DNA of 60,000 nt. Source: Owenia fusiformis. Its lineage: Eukaryota > Annelida > Polychaeta > Sabellida > Oweniidae. The DNA is taken from NCBI GenBank assembly GCA_903813345.2, contig CAIIXF020000001.1, forward strand, positions 1,304,001 through 1,364,000, written 5' to 3'. The translations under genes and the position numbers were made by a program. Every line of letters begins with the position of its first letter. The first letter of the stretch is position 1. The notes beneath the pieces were generated by a model. That model saw only the letters and a list, made by a program, of their open reading frames with translations. It did not search any database and was not told where the DNA came from. Of this stretch, positions 26,601-35,900 are shown piece by piece.

Positions 26601-28862
26601 TGGGGGTAGGGGGTTTATGATAGTCTGAATTTGATGCAAATAAAATATTGATAGTTGCATTATTTCTAATACTGTAAAAATACAAAATGATCATTATTGC
26701 TCTGTTTGACAGATAATAATTTAGCAGATTGAATTCCATTTCCGACTCCTCATTTTTTCATGAAAATAGAGCCACTGTTAACTAACTTGTGAATTTTTAA
26801 ATGTACAAAATGCCAAAAAATGCCAAATGCCAAAATACTCTATTCGCGATCTTTTTTTCAAATATTACTAGATGAATAATGTTTAACCTTTTTGCATGTT
26901 TCTGTATGTTTATGCATACTTCGGTGTCAGAATTATAATGACAACTTTCTCCAAAGTTTAGATTTAATGTTTTATTGTCCCACTACTCTACGCCTACTTT
27001 TCCAATTTCAGTAATTCGTTTATATTCCGTTGCTATGTGGTTGCTTGGCTTAATCAAGAACCGAACTTACACTCCCCTCCAAAAGTTTGGCAACCTAAGT
27101 TCCCTTGTTGAACAACGTGTTAAAGCTTCTTTATGTTTGAATTTTTATTTAAATAACCTGCGAGGAAAACACCTATAATATTGATGGAAATGTTACTTGA
27201 TTTCATTTCCAATGCCTCCAAATTCTCTCAACCTGTTCCCTCAATTACAATAGGTCGAAAATTGATGATAAATCCGATGAATTTTTGAAAATTGACATTC
27301 CTATGTTAACCGATGAGAAATGGTAGGTTTTCCGCAAGTCATATGACAGAATATTTATCCCTCCGAGTTCTTACAAAACGTACAAGTTAGGTAGGCTAGT
27401 GAATTTGCTAAATTTGTTTAATAAAAAATTGATATGTTTCTTCAGGTTTAAAAAAGTTATAGGCTTTCAAAGCCAAACTTATTTTTCAAAAAACTCCTAT
27501 TGAAATAACACAGGAGGCAAAAAATTATTTTCAAAAATAACTTTGAAGCTATGTAACATTAGTATTCATAAGCAAGCTGAACACTTAGCGTACAAAAAGT
27601 CAGACAATTCAATTTTATATTAAAAATATTTTTTTGGTAAATCTTTTACTGGATAGATATCCTGAAATCCGATTTGGCCCGAACCCACCATTTCCCATTG
27701 GTTTACATGGGAATGACGATTTTCAAAAAAATCATCAAAGAAGGAGGGAAATTAGCGCAACAGATTTTGGACAGTCATATGTTGGATTTTGGCCAATTTC
27801 TGAGGATTTAAACAATGGCATATGTTAGGCCAATGCGTTACCTCCAGGAAAATCACTTCTAGAGATGATAAAACAATTTCGACTATGAAACAGGGTAGAT
27901 GCAAACAACCCACCAACATGTTTTCCTGATTTTCGACCCCTTCCATCCCTGCTTCTTCAATTTTTCTTGCATCAATATGTTGCGTTTTGACACATAGTTA
28001 ACCACTTAAAGGGAATAAATGATTCCTTCAGGGGTTTTAAAGATAACCATTATGGGTGACCAAACTTAGCTGAAAGCAATGATTTTCCCTATGGGAAAAT
28101 AATATGGGAAATATTGTTTTCGACTTTATCTAAAAGGAATCACTTATTCCTTTTAAGGGATTAAATGTGTGTCAAAGCGCAACATATTGATGCAAGAAAA
28201 ATTTAAAAAGCAGGTATGGAGGGGTTGAAAATCAGGAAAACATTACAGAAAAAACATGTTGGTGGGTTGTTTGCATATACCCTGTCTCAAAGTCAAAATT
28301 ATTTTATCATCTCTAGAAGTGATTTTCCTGGAGGTAATACATTGGCCTAACATATGCCATTGTTTAAATCGCCAGGAAATGGCCAAAATCCAACATATGA
28401 CTGTCCAAAATCTGTTGCGCTGATTTCCCTCCTCCTTTATCATCAATTTCGACCTATTGTAAGGGAAAAATGGAAAAAAATTTGAGGCATTGGAAATTAA
28501 GCCAAGTTACGTTTCAATCAATATGTAAGACATTAGGGTTAAATGTTCAAAAATTGATTTCAGATTGGCAAAATAGTTTAAGGTATTAGAATAAGCCTAC
28601 GTAGAAATCCTTTCCTCCGATGTTTGTCAAAAAGTATATTGGTCTTGTATTTTAGTTCAAATCTTACAAAACAATTAAAACGATCACATGCCTAAAATAA
28701 TCAATTCCAAATGTGTTTTGAAACTAATACTATACCTTCTTTTCCTAGATGAATGGAGTCCTCTTGGCGTTGAATTTGACGTTGTTTGGTTTCCCAATCT
28801 ACATTAACAGGCAGCTGAAGACTCAAAAGGATCCACCTAATAATGAGCCCAGTCGTAATTAG
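11472..28862 (+). CDS. SLC43A: SLC43-family (LAT3/LAT4/EEG1-like) transporter, 3' part
   Basis: Six coding exons join in frame (11472-11647, 13744-14389, 14546-14665, 14864-15032, 16023-16143, 28749-28862) and give 447 C-terminal residues and a TAG stop. All joins have AG acceptors and GT donors with matching phases. Members of this family are multi-pass, major-facilitator-type membrane proteins carrying large neutral amino acids or, for some members, nucleobases. Support comes from family-like stretches: QYGGLFLFVTSLQTSGLFPG followed by RSTILAAYNGLYDASAS, LQYENG before TM6, QYFTYIAFVTSRGF, then FPQKHFGKLL and a QHPIF segment. A long Ser/Glu-rich cytosolic loop lies between TM6 and TM7. About 110-130 N-terminal residues are missing and must lie upstream, most likely outside the window. 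Substrate cannot be predicted. The gene faces the Osr gene tail to tail. Confidence 0.88.
11725..13121. repeat. 18-copy minisatellite with poly-C tracts
   Basis: About 18 units of 74-83 bp lie in the intron after the first visible SLC43 exon. Each unit is CATCTTAAGCTTTTGGATAC, then ACTTTTAATGAATCTTTTCT, GGATCGCCATTGATATTCTG, TCCAATATATG and a run of about 4-13 C. Unit length varies mainly through the C tract. Units at 12880-12980 have GGGCCCCCGC/GGGACCCCGC in place of pure C. Open frames on both strands (an IQKRFIKSIQKLKMGGG-like repeat on minus) arise only because the unit lacks stops. Confidence 0.95.
13122..13743. other. Intron sequence, nothing recognised
   Basis: Remainder of the intron between the minisatellite and the exon at 13744. 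AT-rich and without a supportable feature. Confidence 0.5.
13744..14389 (+). CDS. SLC43A: SLC43-like exon b (TM6, cytosolic loop, TM7)
   Basis: The exon enters in phase 0. The acceptor CCTCCAG at 13737-13743 was chosen over a CTTCAG six bases later because it gives LQYENG, which lines up with the LIYDAG-type sequence of the family. TM6 is LYVFLSVFLPITLLGTFIF. A hydrophilic loop of about 140 residues, rich in Ser, Glu, Lys and Asp, follows, and then the TM7 region (ILFSPLFLWNIWTFSVLNL). The donor is CAAG/gtatga, leaving one base of a codon. Confidence 0.85.
14546..14665 (+). CDS. SLC43A: SLC43-like exon c (TM8)
   Basis: Acceptor TATTTCAG, phase 1 in and out. The encoded VTLHTSVFTGTLAFGFLVSP and then LAGLFIDAWR correspond to TM8 with the P-L-x-G-x-x-x-D turn typical of this family. 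Donor ACAA/gttagt. Confidence 0.82.
14864..15032 (+). CDS. SLC43A: SLC43-like exon d (TM9-TM10)
   Basis: Acceptor AAATTATAG, donor GC/gtacgt, phase 1 in and 2 out. It encodes YIYIFTTEAAMNVVLSICTM and QYFTYIAFVTSRGFLYAVNA. The QYFTYI...RGF string is one of the best family markers in this gene. Confidence 0.87.
15516..15605. promoter_or_regulatory. Intronic cluster: three CCAAT boxes and a kappaB-like site
   Basis: Inverted CCAAT boxes (ATTGG) lie at 15516-15520 and 15548-15552, a direct CCAAT at 15590-15594, and GGGGATTTCCC, a consensus NF-kappaB/Rel site, at 15595-15605. All are in the intron between TM10 and TM11 exons. Sites of this length also occur by chance, so function is inferred only from clustering. 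The rest of 15033-16022 holds nothing recognised. Confidence 0.3.
16023..16143 (+). CDS. SLC43A: SLC43-like exon e (TM11)
   Basis: Acceptor TCTTTCACAG, donor ATG/gtaagt, phase 2 in and 0 out. It encodes FPQKHFGKLLSASFASSTAA and a QHPIFIGAESL segment, matching the FPxxHFGxL...LQQPLF region of vertebrate SLC43 proteins. Confidence 0.87.
16260..16625 (+). repeat. Degenerate tandem repeat in the last SLC43 intron
   Basis: About seven diverged units of 45-65 bp contain TGCATTTTTAGATAATGGCA and ATATATCCCCTTACTGCA. Short open frames here follow the repeat and are not genes. Confidence 0.65.
17386..17497. repeat. Hairpin with 29-bp perfect arms
   Basis: The arm 17386-17414 (GTTATGTCACTATGACGTGA...) is exactly inverted at 17469-17497, with a 54-base loop. 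It is probably part of a larger hairpin transposon: ATGTATTACAT-like and GTATGTAATACAT-like sequences occur near 17510 and 17687. Another small inverted pair (ATCATCTTCG / CGAAGATGGC) lies at about 17310-17372. Confidence 0.7.
17918..17922. other. Left target-site duplication AATGG
   Basis: AATGG immediately before the left TIR, repeated at 19833-19837 immediately after the right TIR. Confidence 0.75.
17923..19832. mobile_element. 1.9-kb non-autonomous DNA transposon with 71-bp TIRs, AATGG TSD
   Basis: Terminal inverted repeats of about 71 bp run inward from CACGGTGA at both ends (17923 forward; 19832 backward), with two mismatches. They include AAGAGTTAACAGTGCAAATC and GGCCCGGTCGTGTTTTTTTA. 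The element is flanked by AATGG on the left (17918-17922) and right (19833-19837), a 5-bp target duplication. The CAC start and 5-bp duplication recall Transib/RAG-like elements, whose ends resemble the CACAGTG heptamer, but no transposase remains to confirm this. Interior AT-rich with no ORF over ~60 codons. Confidence 0.8.
19833..19837. other. Right target-site duplication AATGG
   Basis: Matches 17918-17922 and defines the element boundary. Confidence 0.75.
19838..21190. other. Intron sequence, nothing firm
   Basis: A GC-richer patch at about 19930-19995 contains AGCGGGAAGTGGCG (E2F-like GCGGGAA core) and GCGCGCGCACGC. The rest is AT-rich with no supportable exon. Confidence 0.35.
21191..21229. 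promoter_or_regulatory. CCAAT + octamer + CRE cluster
   Basis: Within 39 bases lie an inverted CCAAT box (TGATTGG), the POU octamer ATGCAAAT (21202-21209) and the palindromic cAMP-response element TGACGTCA (21222-21229). A second CCAAT lies at about 21142-21146. Combinations of this kind occur in animal promoters and enhancers. Its place in an SLC43 intron suggests an enhancer or an unseen promoter, which is inference only. Confidence 0.4.
21230..22930. other. Intron sequence, nothing firm
   Basis: AT-rich. A small hairpin at 21735-21764 (CATGGGCTTTCA with a one-mismatch inverted partner) resembles the one at 10875-10904. No exon was recognised. Confidence 0.4.
22931..23305 (-). pseudogene. 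Possible retroelement ORF fragment
   Basis: This minus-strand frame stays open for 124 codons from just after a TAA (23306-23308) to a TGA at 22931. It has no early ATG, so it is a fragment or an exon. The middle reads like the C-terminal RNA-recognition-like fold found upstream of endonuclease/reverse transcriptase in many invertebrate non-LTR elements: NEDIKHQVSAHAKNQNIRI, then KIIVPKSNVERAMSPSAWPS and CREWVPKGRR (compare xFKVxVP...PxxWPxGVxxRRF). No reverse transcriptase follows. The likeness is from memory of the pattern and is tentative. Overlapping frames are shadows. Confidence 0.4.
23357..23536 (+). CDS. Possible terminal coding exon, acidic tail
   Basis: After a good acceptor (TTTTTGTTTTTAG) a frame of 59 codons runs to TGA and encodes a hydrophilic, acidic, Lys/Glu/Ser-rich tail (KDSNEEAKEELASSTDEYDK). 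Composition looks more protein-like than the surrounding intron. It enters in phase 0 and could in principle be an alternative 3' exon after the SLC43-like exon ending in phase 0 at 16143. That would replace TM12 with a soluble tail. It could equally be part of a decayed mobile element next to 22931-23305. A TAG in the same frame sits at the acceptor, so it is not an extension of a longer unspliced frame. Confidence 0.25.
   Translation, partial: DSQEMLLFEPLKGKEKIVSCFIYETSLSQKDSNEEAKEELASSTDEYDKINNNESGMHI
23537..24125. other. Intron sequence, nothing recognised
   Basis: AT-rich. Shows GTAACCGTCA/GTAACCGCAAA strings near 23550-23580 but no feature that can be supported. Confidence 0.4.
24126..25341. 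repeat. Foldback element, about 1.2 kb
   Basis: The outer arm 24126-24240 (GGAATATTCCTTGCCA ... ATGGTAGCTATAACCATATA ... TTTAGCAAAACA) is matched in inverse orientation at about 25235-25341. An inner arm at 24823-24930 (TGATATGGTCAA ... AGCTGCCATCTTTTAAAATT ... ATGTCATCGACTCTCAACTT) is matched inversely at about 25140-25245. The left arm is interrupted by about 580 bases, so the element is rearranged. No coding capacity. Confidence 0.6.
25342..25759. other. Intron sequence, nothing recognised
   Basis: Short unique AT-rich interval between foldbacks. Confidence 0.4.
25760..27690. repeat. Foldback element with interrupted arms, about 1.9 kb
   Basis: The left arm (about 25820-26060: CAGATTTCAGGATATGTATT, AGTAAAAGATTCACC, TTGTCTGACTTTTTTTA, CTGTGTTATTTCAATGGGAG) pairs with the inverse right arm (about 27445-27680). 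An inner pair with CCAAACTTTTGGAGGGG lies near 26225 and, inverted, near 27080. AT-rich and without an intact ORF. Confidence 0.55.
27174..28540. repeat. Foldback element interleaved with its neighbour
   Basis: Inner arms (about 27735-28010 and 28140-28437) are inverted copies that share GGAGGGAAATTAGCGCAACA, CAGTCATATGTTGGATTTTG, AATCACTTCTAGAGATGATA and AACCCACCAACATGTTTTCC. Outer arms (about 27174-27270 and 28435-28530) share ATTTCCAATGCCTC and ACAATAGGTCGAAA. The right arm of the 25760-27690 element lies between the left outer and inner arms, so one foldback was inserted into the other. Short open frames are the same arm read twice. Confidence 0.65.
28749..28862 (+). CDS. SLC43A: SLC43-like last exon (TM12 and stop)
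   Basis: Acceptor ATACCTTCTTTTCCTAG, phase 0. It encodes 37 residues: a hydrophobic TM12 (GVLLALNLTLFGFPIYIN), a short basic and polar tail and TAG. The L-N-L-x-L-F-G-F-P...Y pattern matches the end of vertebrate SLC43 proteins. It lies 12.6 kb after the previous exon. Confidence 0.85.
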   Translation: MNGVLLALNLTLFGFPIYINRQLKTQKDPPNNEPSRN

Positions 28863-29277
28863 GAAGAAAATCACGGACTACTATATTCTGGATCTTTAGA
28901 GCGGTGTCTATGTTGCAAAGGCTGGGAACTAAAACTGTTAATTTATTGCTTCGTGAAGATGCTAGATGCATTCTTGGCCCAAGAGTAATTCATTGCATTA
29001 CATGATCTGCTATGAAAGCAGTGAAGGACCGATCTTGAAGGACGGTTAGATGAACACTAATTATAATTTTCAAACTAGAGAGCAGATCTTCCTCAAATAT
29101 ACTATTGAGTCCCAGCGTTAAAGTCTTTTTAATTGAACTTTTTTGTAAATATTTTAACAAATGTACTTTCAACCGAATGTTCCCATGATAACCATATTGA
29201 AACATTCAAACACTTTCTTGTACAGCGACCTCTGAGCATCAACCCAAGATGCCAACTCCTAAGGAACTCCATATAAC
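28863..29277 (+). other. SLC43-like 3' flank / probable 3' UTR
   Basis: No AATAAA or ATTAAA hexamer was seen between the stop and the foldback element that starts 422 bp downstream. Either a variant poly(A) signal is used or the transcript runs into the element. Confidence 0.4.
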
Positions 29278-29283
29278 ATGAGT
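29278..29283. other. Left target-site duplication ATGAGT
   Basis: ATGAGT directly before CACTGGCATGTAGCG, matched at 36182-36187. Confidence 0.8.
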
Positions 29284-29491
29284 CACTGGCATGTAGCGGC
29301 CCTGATATCGATAAATTCTACACGCAATATAACCCGATTTTAGATGCTTGGTTAAAACTTTACACGAAAAAGCCTCGATATCCGGGCATTTACTCTTACA
29401 CTGAACTGAAAATAGCATCGTCTAAACGCGTATGTCTTGGCTTCCGGGTAAGTCTATCAACATTTATACTCAATTGAAAGAGCAGTCGTGC
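29284..29491. repeat. Terminal 208-bp segment (inverse of the spacer)
   Basis: Begins CACTGGCATGTAGCGGCCCT and ends GAGCAGTCGTGC. It is the inverse of 32739-32946 with few differences (for example a CGCGTATG/CATACACG difference near 29431). It carries a second copy of the element terminus outside the long arm. Confidence 0.8.
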
Positions 29492-30943
29492 TTATATCAC
29501 TGGCATGTAGCGATTATAGCGGTCCTGTCTTGGCTTATTGAATTGTTACGAAGTTACGTATGCGGTGCGGAAGTTAGAGAGCAAATGACCATCATTTCAA
29601 TGTAATAGTTTATGCAGGAAAATTGAGATTAGGCCATTGGAGTATTTGTTTCATGCATTTGTAAAACATTACCCACTCATAGGTCATACTTATCGTTAAA
29701 CCAATAACTCAAATATATGCCCTTGTACACCGATCACCTGTTGAAATTAATACAGGCCGATTTCAACAAATGTAAAGGGCGATATATTTAAAATCGTATT
29801 CAAGCATGATCACGCCCCACTTCTTTTGTTTTCTTTACAACTAAGCTATGACTGCAGTCTATTCAGTGTTGCGTATCGAACCTTGTTTATTATAAAAATA
29901 GTGCAACAACAAGCAGAATTCACACATTTACCTTATACTTATTCTCAACTGAAGACATTGAATTTATCTCTTAGGTTTTACATTATAAATATCTTAACAT
30001 GCAGAATACGAAAATAGAGGCTTAGGCCCAACTTTGTATGAATTTTATGAGAATAATCTGATTTTAGAGAAATGAAAAGAAAAATGTCCACACCCTACAC
30101 AAAATATTTATGGTTCCCCGGGAATACGTATGTGCTGCTTGTATATTAGAATCGTATTCCAGTTACAGAAAGAAGTACATATCATGCTAAACTATATACA
30201 ACAGTTATGCACTTGGAGGTTTTGGATACAGGGAATATCCCGAGGGATATATAATTCATCTTCCCTTGGTCCCTTCGGTCCCTCGGGAAGATATATTGTT
30301 TATCCCTCGGGATATTCCCTGTATCCAAAACCTCCAATTGCATAACCCCTATATATTGGCCAAGGGATAATCCCAATATCCTGAACCGCGACTATAGGAT
30401 AATATGTTTATCCCATACCAATCTTGGTCATCTGGTTCACATTTTTAAATCGTGGAAACATTTTAGAATATTCATGTCCAGTTTTGTTTTCTTGGCCGTG
30501 GGCGGATTTTCATGTTCTCTCAAATATTCCCATATTCTCTCGAATTTTTTATTGATTAAGTGGATGCTCTTTCCCCTTTTTTAACTATCAAACAGACCCT
30601 GATTGTCTGTGTTTTCTCCATTGCCGTTTACAGTCATTCCGCGAACGTTACAAATTATGAACAAACATGCAAGCGGCGATTATGACGTAGCGGGCAGATA
30701 TACTATATCTGCCCGCTTGGAGCGGGGCGTAAAGCTTTATCCCATGGTTGCAAGGAGGATATAGATCGAATATCACATGATGATATATTTGATATGTGGA
30801 TCAAGATATCATATTTTAGCAAACAATTTACAAACCATCGAATATCACTTTTAAACTATCGAATATCACATCTTAAATAGAGGATATCCTATGATTTATG
30901 AGTGATATGATTTTTATCCACGAATGGATATGATATCTGCACG

Positions 30944-30964
30944 AGTGAGCGTAGCGAGAGAGTG
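30944..30964. repeat. Hairpin-tip core motif, copy 1
   Basis: GTGAGCGTAGCGAGAGAGTG within AGTGAG...GAGTG, at the tip of a hairpin whose stems carry GATATCTGCAC / GTGCAGATATC. The same quasi-palindromic core is at 31396-31416, 34265-34285, 34716-34736 and 36824-36844. Confidence 0.75.
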
Positions 30965-31395
30965 CAGATATCAACATCCATAAGTGGATTAAAATCATAT
31001 CACGAGTAAATCATAGGATGTTCTTTATATTCCATAGTTAAAGTCATCATCAGAATCGTCGGGAATTAAGTGATTTAAAACGAATTTTCCAAACGATACG
31101 GCAATATTGACACTTAGCCTCGTTTTGAGTCTGAAGTAGCAAAAATCCATAAACCATGGCATACGGCGCCGTATGTCATGGCTAAAAGCCCCCCCCCCCC
31201 CCTAAAACACCGTATGCTATGGTTAAGTGAAAATTTGCCAAAAATATCATATTTTACCACTGATTTCAAAAGTACCGTTTTTATTTTGACATGTTATCCT
31301 ATGGATATCATGCTAACTATGGAATAATATAGGAATATCCTATGGCTCTGAAAAAATATCACTTATATCCATGAGTGGATATTGATATCTTCGCC

Positions 31396-31416
31396 AGTGA
31401 GCGCAGCGAATGAGTG
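31396..31416. repeat. Hairpin-tip core motif, copy 2
   Basis: GTGAGCGCAGCGAATGAGTG core at the tip of a second hairpin whose stems read ATCCATGAGTGGATATTGAT and its inverse. Confidence 0.75.
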
Positions 31417-32738
31417 AAGATACTGATATCCATGAGTGGATATAAGTGATATTTTTGAAAAAACATAGGATTGTCCGTTTATCCCATTGGGAATTATTAT
31501 CCAGCGAACATTGAATAGTCAGATAAATTGCAATGGAAATTCCATTTGGTCTGACATTTTGATTGCGATAATTCAACGAACGTCATATACGTGACGTAAC
31601 AGAGTGGTTTGTATTTAATGCGAACGCCGTAAAAACAAGATCCCAAAAAATAAAAATATATAATAAATATATAAACAATCGTTTTGCTGAATTAATAAAA
31701 AAATTGAAAAAATCAAAACCATCGAATATCACTTTTGAAACCATCGAATATCACTTTTGAAACCATCGAATATCACCTTTCAAAAAGTGACATTCGATGG
31801 TTTCAAAAGTGATATTCGATGATTTGGGAATTGTTTGCTAAAATATGATCTTCATCCACGTATCAATTATATCTTCACGTGATATTCGATCTATATCCTT
31901 GTAACCATGGGATAAATAAGGGTTATGTACTGGGGGGTTTTGGATATGGGGTTTTTCCAGAGGGAGATATGCATATCTACCTGAGGGACCGTAGGGACAG
32001 AAAGTAGATGTGCATATCTCACGAGGGATGAACCCAATATCCAAACCGACCGTACATAACTGCTTTATCCTATACCAAGTAGAGTTTTCAGTAGTACAAG
32101 GTGTAAAAAATAAACAAATCATTCATATGCAAAGTCATTTTATTGCATTTCCACTTTTTTTGGAAGCGGGAAGATACGCCCCGAAGCGGGAAGATATGCA
32201 CCGAAGCGGGAGATATGACGGGAGATATGGAGGTTCTTGATATGGAAACCTCAAAATCAGGATACGGGATATATCTTTTTCCAACTTATCTCCCTAAAAC
32301 CCTACTTGGCATAGGATAAATCAAGATAATTTCTACTCGCATCTAGTCTATTCCACATATTTGGGAAAAGTGTACAGGAAAATCTCCATGTTCAATTGAT
32401 GTATGATCAATATATACGAATCGAATGTATTCTCGTGTGCATTACAATATCCACATTGAAACATTTTTGGCCTGCAATGGACGTATAATAAATTAGAATA
32501 TGAGGCCGTGTTATCATTCTAATGTAAAGTCATGGTATTTACTGTGGTATTGGGTTGCAAGCTAATATCAGATTCAATGCAAATTAATCATCTAATATCA
32601 GATGCGCGATCAGTCCAATAATCTAATTTCAGGTCATCAGTTCGATATCTAGCACTTGTTCTAACGACACGGTATTACTAGGCTATCATATTATAAATAC
32701 ACACACATATAAAACAATCAAACTGGTACACGATATAA

Positions 32739-32946
32739 GCACGACTGCTCTTTCAATTGAGTATAAATGTTGATAAACTCACCCGGAAGCCAAGACATAC
32801 ACGTTTAGACGATGCTATTTTCAGTTCAGTGTAAGAGTAAATGCCCGGATATCGAGGCTTTTTCGTGTAAAGTTTTAACCAAGCATCTAAAATCGGGTTA
32901 TATTGCGTGTAGAATTTATCGATATCAGGGCCGCTACATGCCAGTG
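32739..32946. repeat. Central spacer of the palindrome
   Basis: 208 bp from GCACGACTGCTC to CGCTACATGCCAGTG, bounded by ATATAA and TTATAT, which would otherwise join as the centre of a perfect palindrome. It is an inverse copy of the left terminal segment 29284-29491 and so places an element terminus in the middle of the element. Confidence 0.8.
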
Positions 32947-35900
32947 TTATATCGTGTACCAGTTTGATTGTTTTATATGTGTGTGTATTTATAATATGAT
33001 AGCCTAGTAATACCGTGTCGTTAGAACAAGTGCTAGATATCGAACTGATGACCTGAAATTAGATTATTGGACTGATCGCGCATCTGATATTAGATGATTA
33101 ATTTGCATTGAATCTGATATTAGCTTGCAACCCAATACCAAAGTAAATACCATGACTTTACATTAGAATGATAACACGGCCTCATATTCTAATTTATTAT
33201 ACGTCCATTGCAGGCCAAAAATGTTTCAATGTGGATATTGTAATGCACACGAGAATACATTCAATTCGTATATATTGATCATACATCAATTGAACATGGA
33301 GATTTTCCTGTACACTTTTCCCAAATATGTGGAATAGACTAGATGCGAGTAGAAATTATCTTGATTTATCCTATGCCAAGTAGGGTTTTAGGGAGATAAG
33401 TTGGTAAGATATATCCCGTATCCTGATTTTGAGGTTTCCAAATCAAGAACCTCCATATCTCCCGTCATATCTCCCGCTTCGGTGCATATATTCCCGCTTC
33501 GGGGCGTATCTTCCCGCTTCCAAAAAAGTGGAAATGCAATAAAATGACTTTGCATATGAATGATTTGTTTATTTTTTACACCTTGAACTACTGAAAACTC
33601 TACTTGGTATAGGATAAAGCAGTTATGTACGGTCGGTTTGGATATTGGGTTCATCCCTCCTGAGATATGCACATCTACTTTCTGTCCCTACGGTCCCTCA
33701 GGTAGATATGCATATCTCCCTCTGGAAAAACCCCATATCCAAAACCCCCCAGTACATAACCCTTATTTATCCCATGGTTACAAGGATATAGATCGAATAT
33801 CACGTGAAGATATAATTGATACGTGGATGAAGATCATATTTTAGCAAACAATTCCCAAATCATCGAATATCACTTTTGAAACCATCGAATGTCACTTTTT
33901 GAAAGGTGATATTCAATGGTTTCAAAAGTGATATTCGATGGTTTCAAAAGTGATATTCGATGGTTTTGATTTTTCCATTTTTTTATTAATTCAGCAAAAC
34001 GATTGTTTATATATTTATTATATATTTTTATTTTTTCGGATCTTGTTTTTACGGCGTTCGCATTAAATACAAACCACTCTGTTACGTCACGTATATGACG
34101 TTCGTTGAATTATCGCAATCAAAATGTCAGACCAAATGGAATTTCCATTGCAATTTATCTGACTATTCAATGTTCGCTGGATAATAATTCCCAATGGGAT
34201 AAACGGACAATCCTATGTTTTTTCAAAAATATCACTTATATCCACTCATGGATATCAGTATCTTCACTCATTCGCTGCGCTCACTGGCGAAGATATCAAT
34301 ATCCACTCATGGATATAAGTGATATTTTTCAGAGCCATAGGATATTCCTATATTATTCCATAGTTAGCATGATATCCATAGGATAACATGTCAAAATAAA
34401 AACGGTATTTTTGAAATCAGTGGTAAAATATGATATTTTTGGCAAATTTTCACTTAACCATAGCATACGGTGTTTTAGGGGGGGGGGGGGGCTTTTAGCC
34501 ATGACATACGGCGCCGTATGCCATGGTTTATGGATTTTTGCTACTTCAGACTCAAAACGAGGCTAAGTGTCAATATCGCCGTATCGTTTGGAAAATTCGT
34601 TTTAAATCACTTAATTCCCGACGATTCTGATGATGACTTTAACTATGGAATATAAAGAACATCCTATGATTTACTCGTGATATGATTTTAATCCACTTAT
34701 GGATGTTGATATCTGCACTCTCTCGCTACGCTCACTCGTGCAGATATCATATCCATTCGTGGATAAAAATCATATCACTCATAAATCATAGGATATCCTC
34801 TATTTAAGATGTGATATTCGATAGTTTAAAAGTGATATTCGATGGTTTGTAAATTGTTTGCTAAAATATGATATCTTGATCCACATATCAAATATATCAT
34901 CATGTGATATTCGATCTATATCCTCCTTGCAACCATGGGCTAAAGCTTTACGTCCCGCTCCAAGCGGGCAGATATAGTATATCTACCCGCTACGTCATAA
35001 TCGCCGCTTGCGTGTTTGTTCATAATTTGTAACGTTCGCGGAATGACTGTAAACGGCAATGGAGAAAACACAGACAATCAGGGTCTGTGTGATAGTTAAA
35101 AAAGGGGAAAGAGCATCCACTTAATCAATAAAAATTCGAGAAAATAAATATGGGAATATTTGAGAGAACATGAAAATCCGCCCACGGCCAAGAAAACAAA
35201 ACTGGACATGAATATTCTAAAATGTTTCCACGATTTAACAATGTGAACCAGATGACCAAGATTGGTATGGGATAAACATATTATCCTATAGTCGCGGTTC
35301 AGGATATTGGGATTATCCCTTAGCCAATATGTAGGGGTTATGCAATTGGAGGTTTTGGATACAGGGAATATCCCGAGGGATATACAATATATCTTCCCGA
35401 GGGACCGAAGGGACCAAGGGAAGATGAATTATATATCCCTCGGGATATTCCCTGTATCCAAAACCTCCAAGTGCATAACTGTTGTATATAGTTTAGCATG
35501 ATATGTACTTCTTTCTGTAACTGGAATACGATTCTAATATACAAGCAGCACATACGTATTCCCGGGGAACCATAAATATTTTGTGTAGGGTGTGGACATT
35601 TTTCTTTTCATTTCTCTAAAATCAGATTATTCTCATAAAATTCATACAAAGTTGGGCCTAAGCCTCCATTTTCGTATTCTGCATGTTAAGATATTTATAA
35701 TGTAAAACCTAAGAGATAAATTCAATGTCTTCAGTTGAGAATAAGTATAAGGTAAATGTGTGAATTCTGCTTGTTGTTGCACTATTTTTATAATAAACAA
35801 GGTTCGATACGCAACATTGAATAGACTGCAGTCATAGCTTAGTTGTAAAGAAAACAAAAGAAGTTGGGACGTGGTCATGCTTGAATACGATTTTAAATAT

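Larger units (their letters stand above)
29498..32738 (+). repeat. Left arm of the giant palindrome
   Basis: 3241 bp, beginning CACTGGCATGTAGCGATTAT and ending GGTACACGATATAA. Short open frames inside (29826-30017, 30130-30345, 31340-31576, 31838-32122 and others) all recur in mirror position in the right arm and show no protein family. They are not annotated as genes. Confidence 0.85.

Noticed and set aside
29284-29491. CACTA (EnSpm/CMC) assignment of the giant element from its CACTG start
   Set aside because: That superfamily leaves 2-3 bp duplications. Here the flanks match over six bases (ATGAGT), and a 3-bp reading (AGT against ATG) fails.
29826-35878. Mirror pairs of 60-95 codon frames in the giant palindrome
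   Set aside because: Each is the same arm sequence read twice. None shows a domain, and the encoded peptides are translations of small palindromes.
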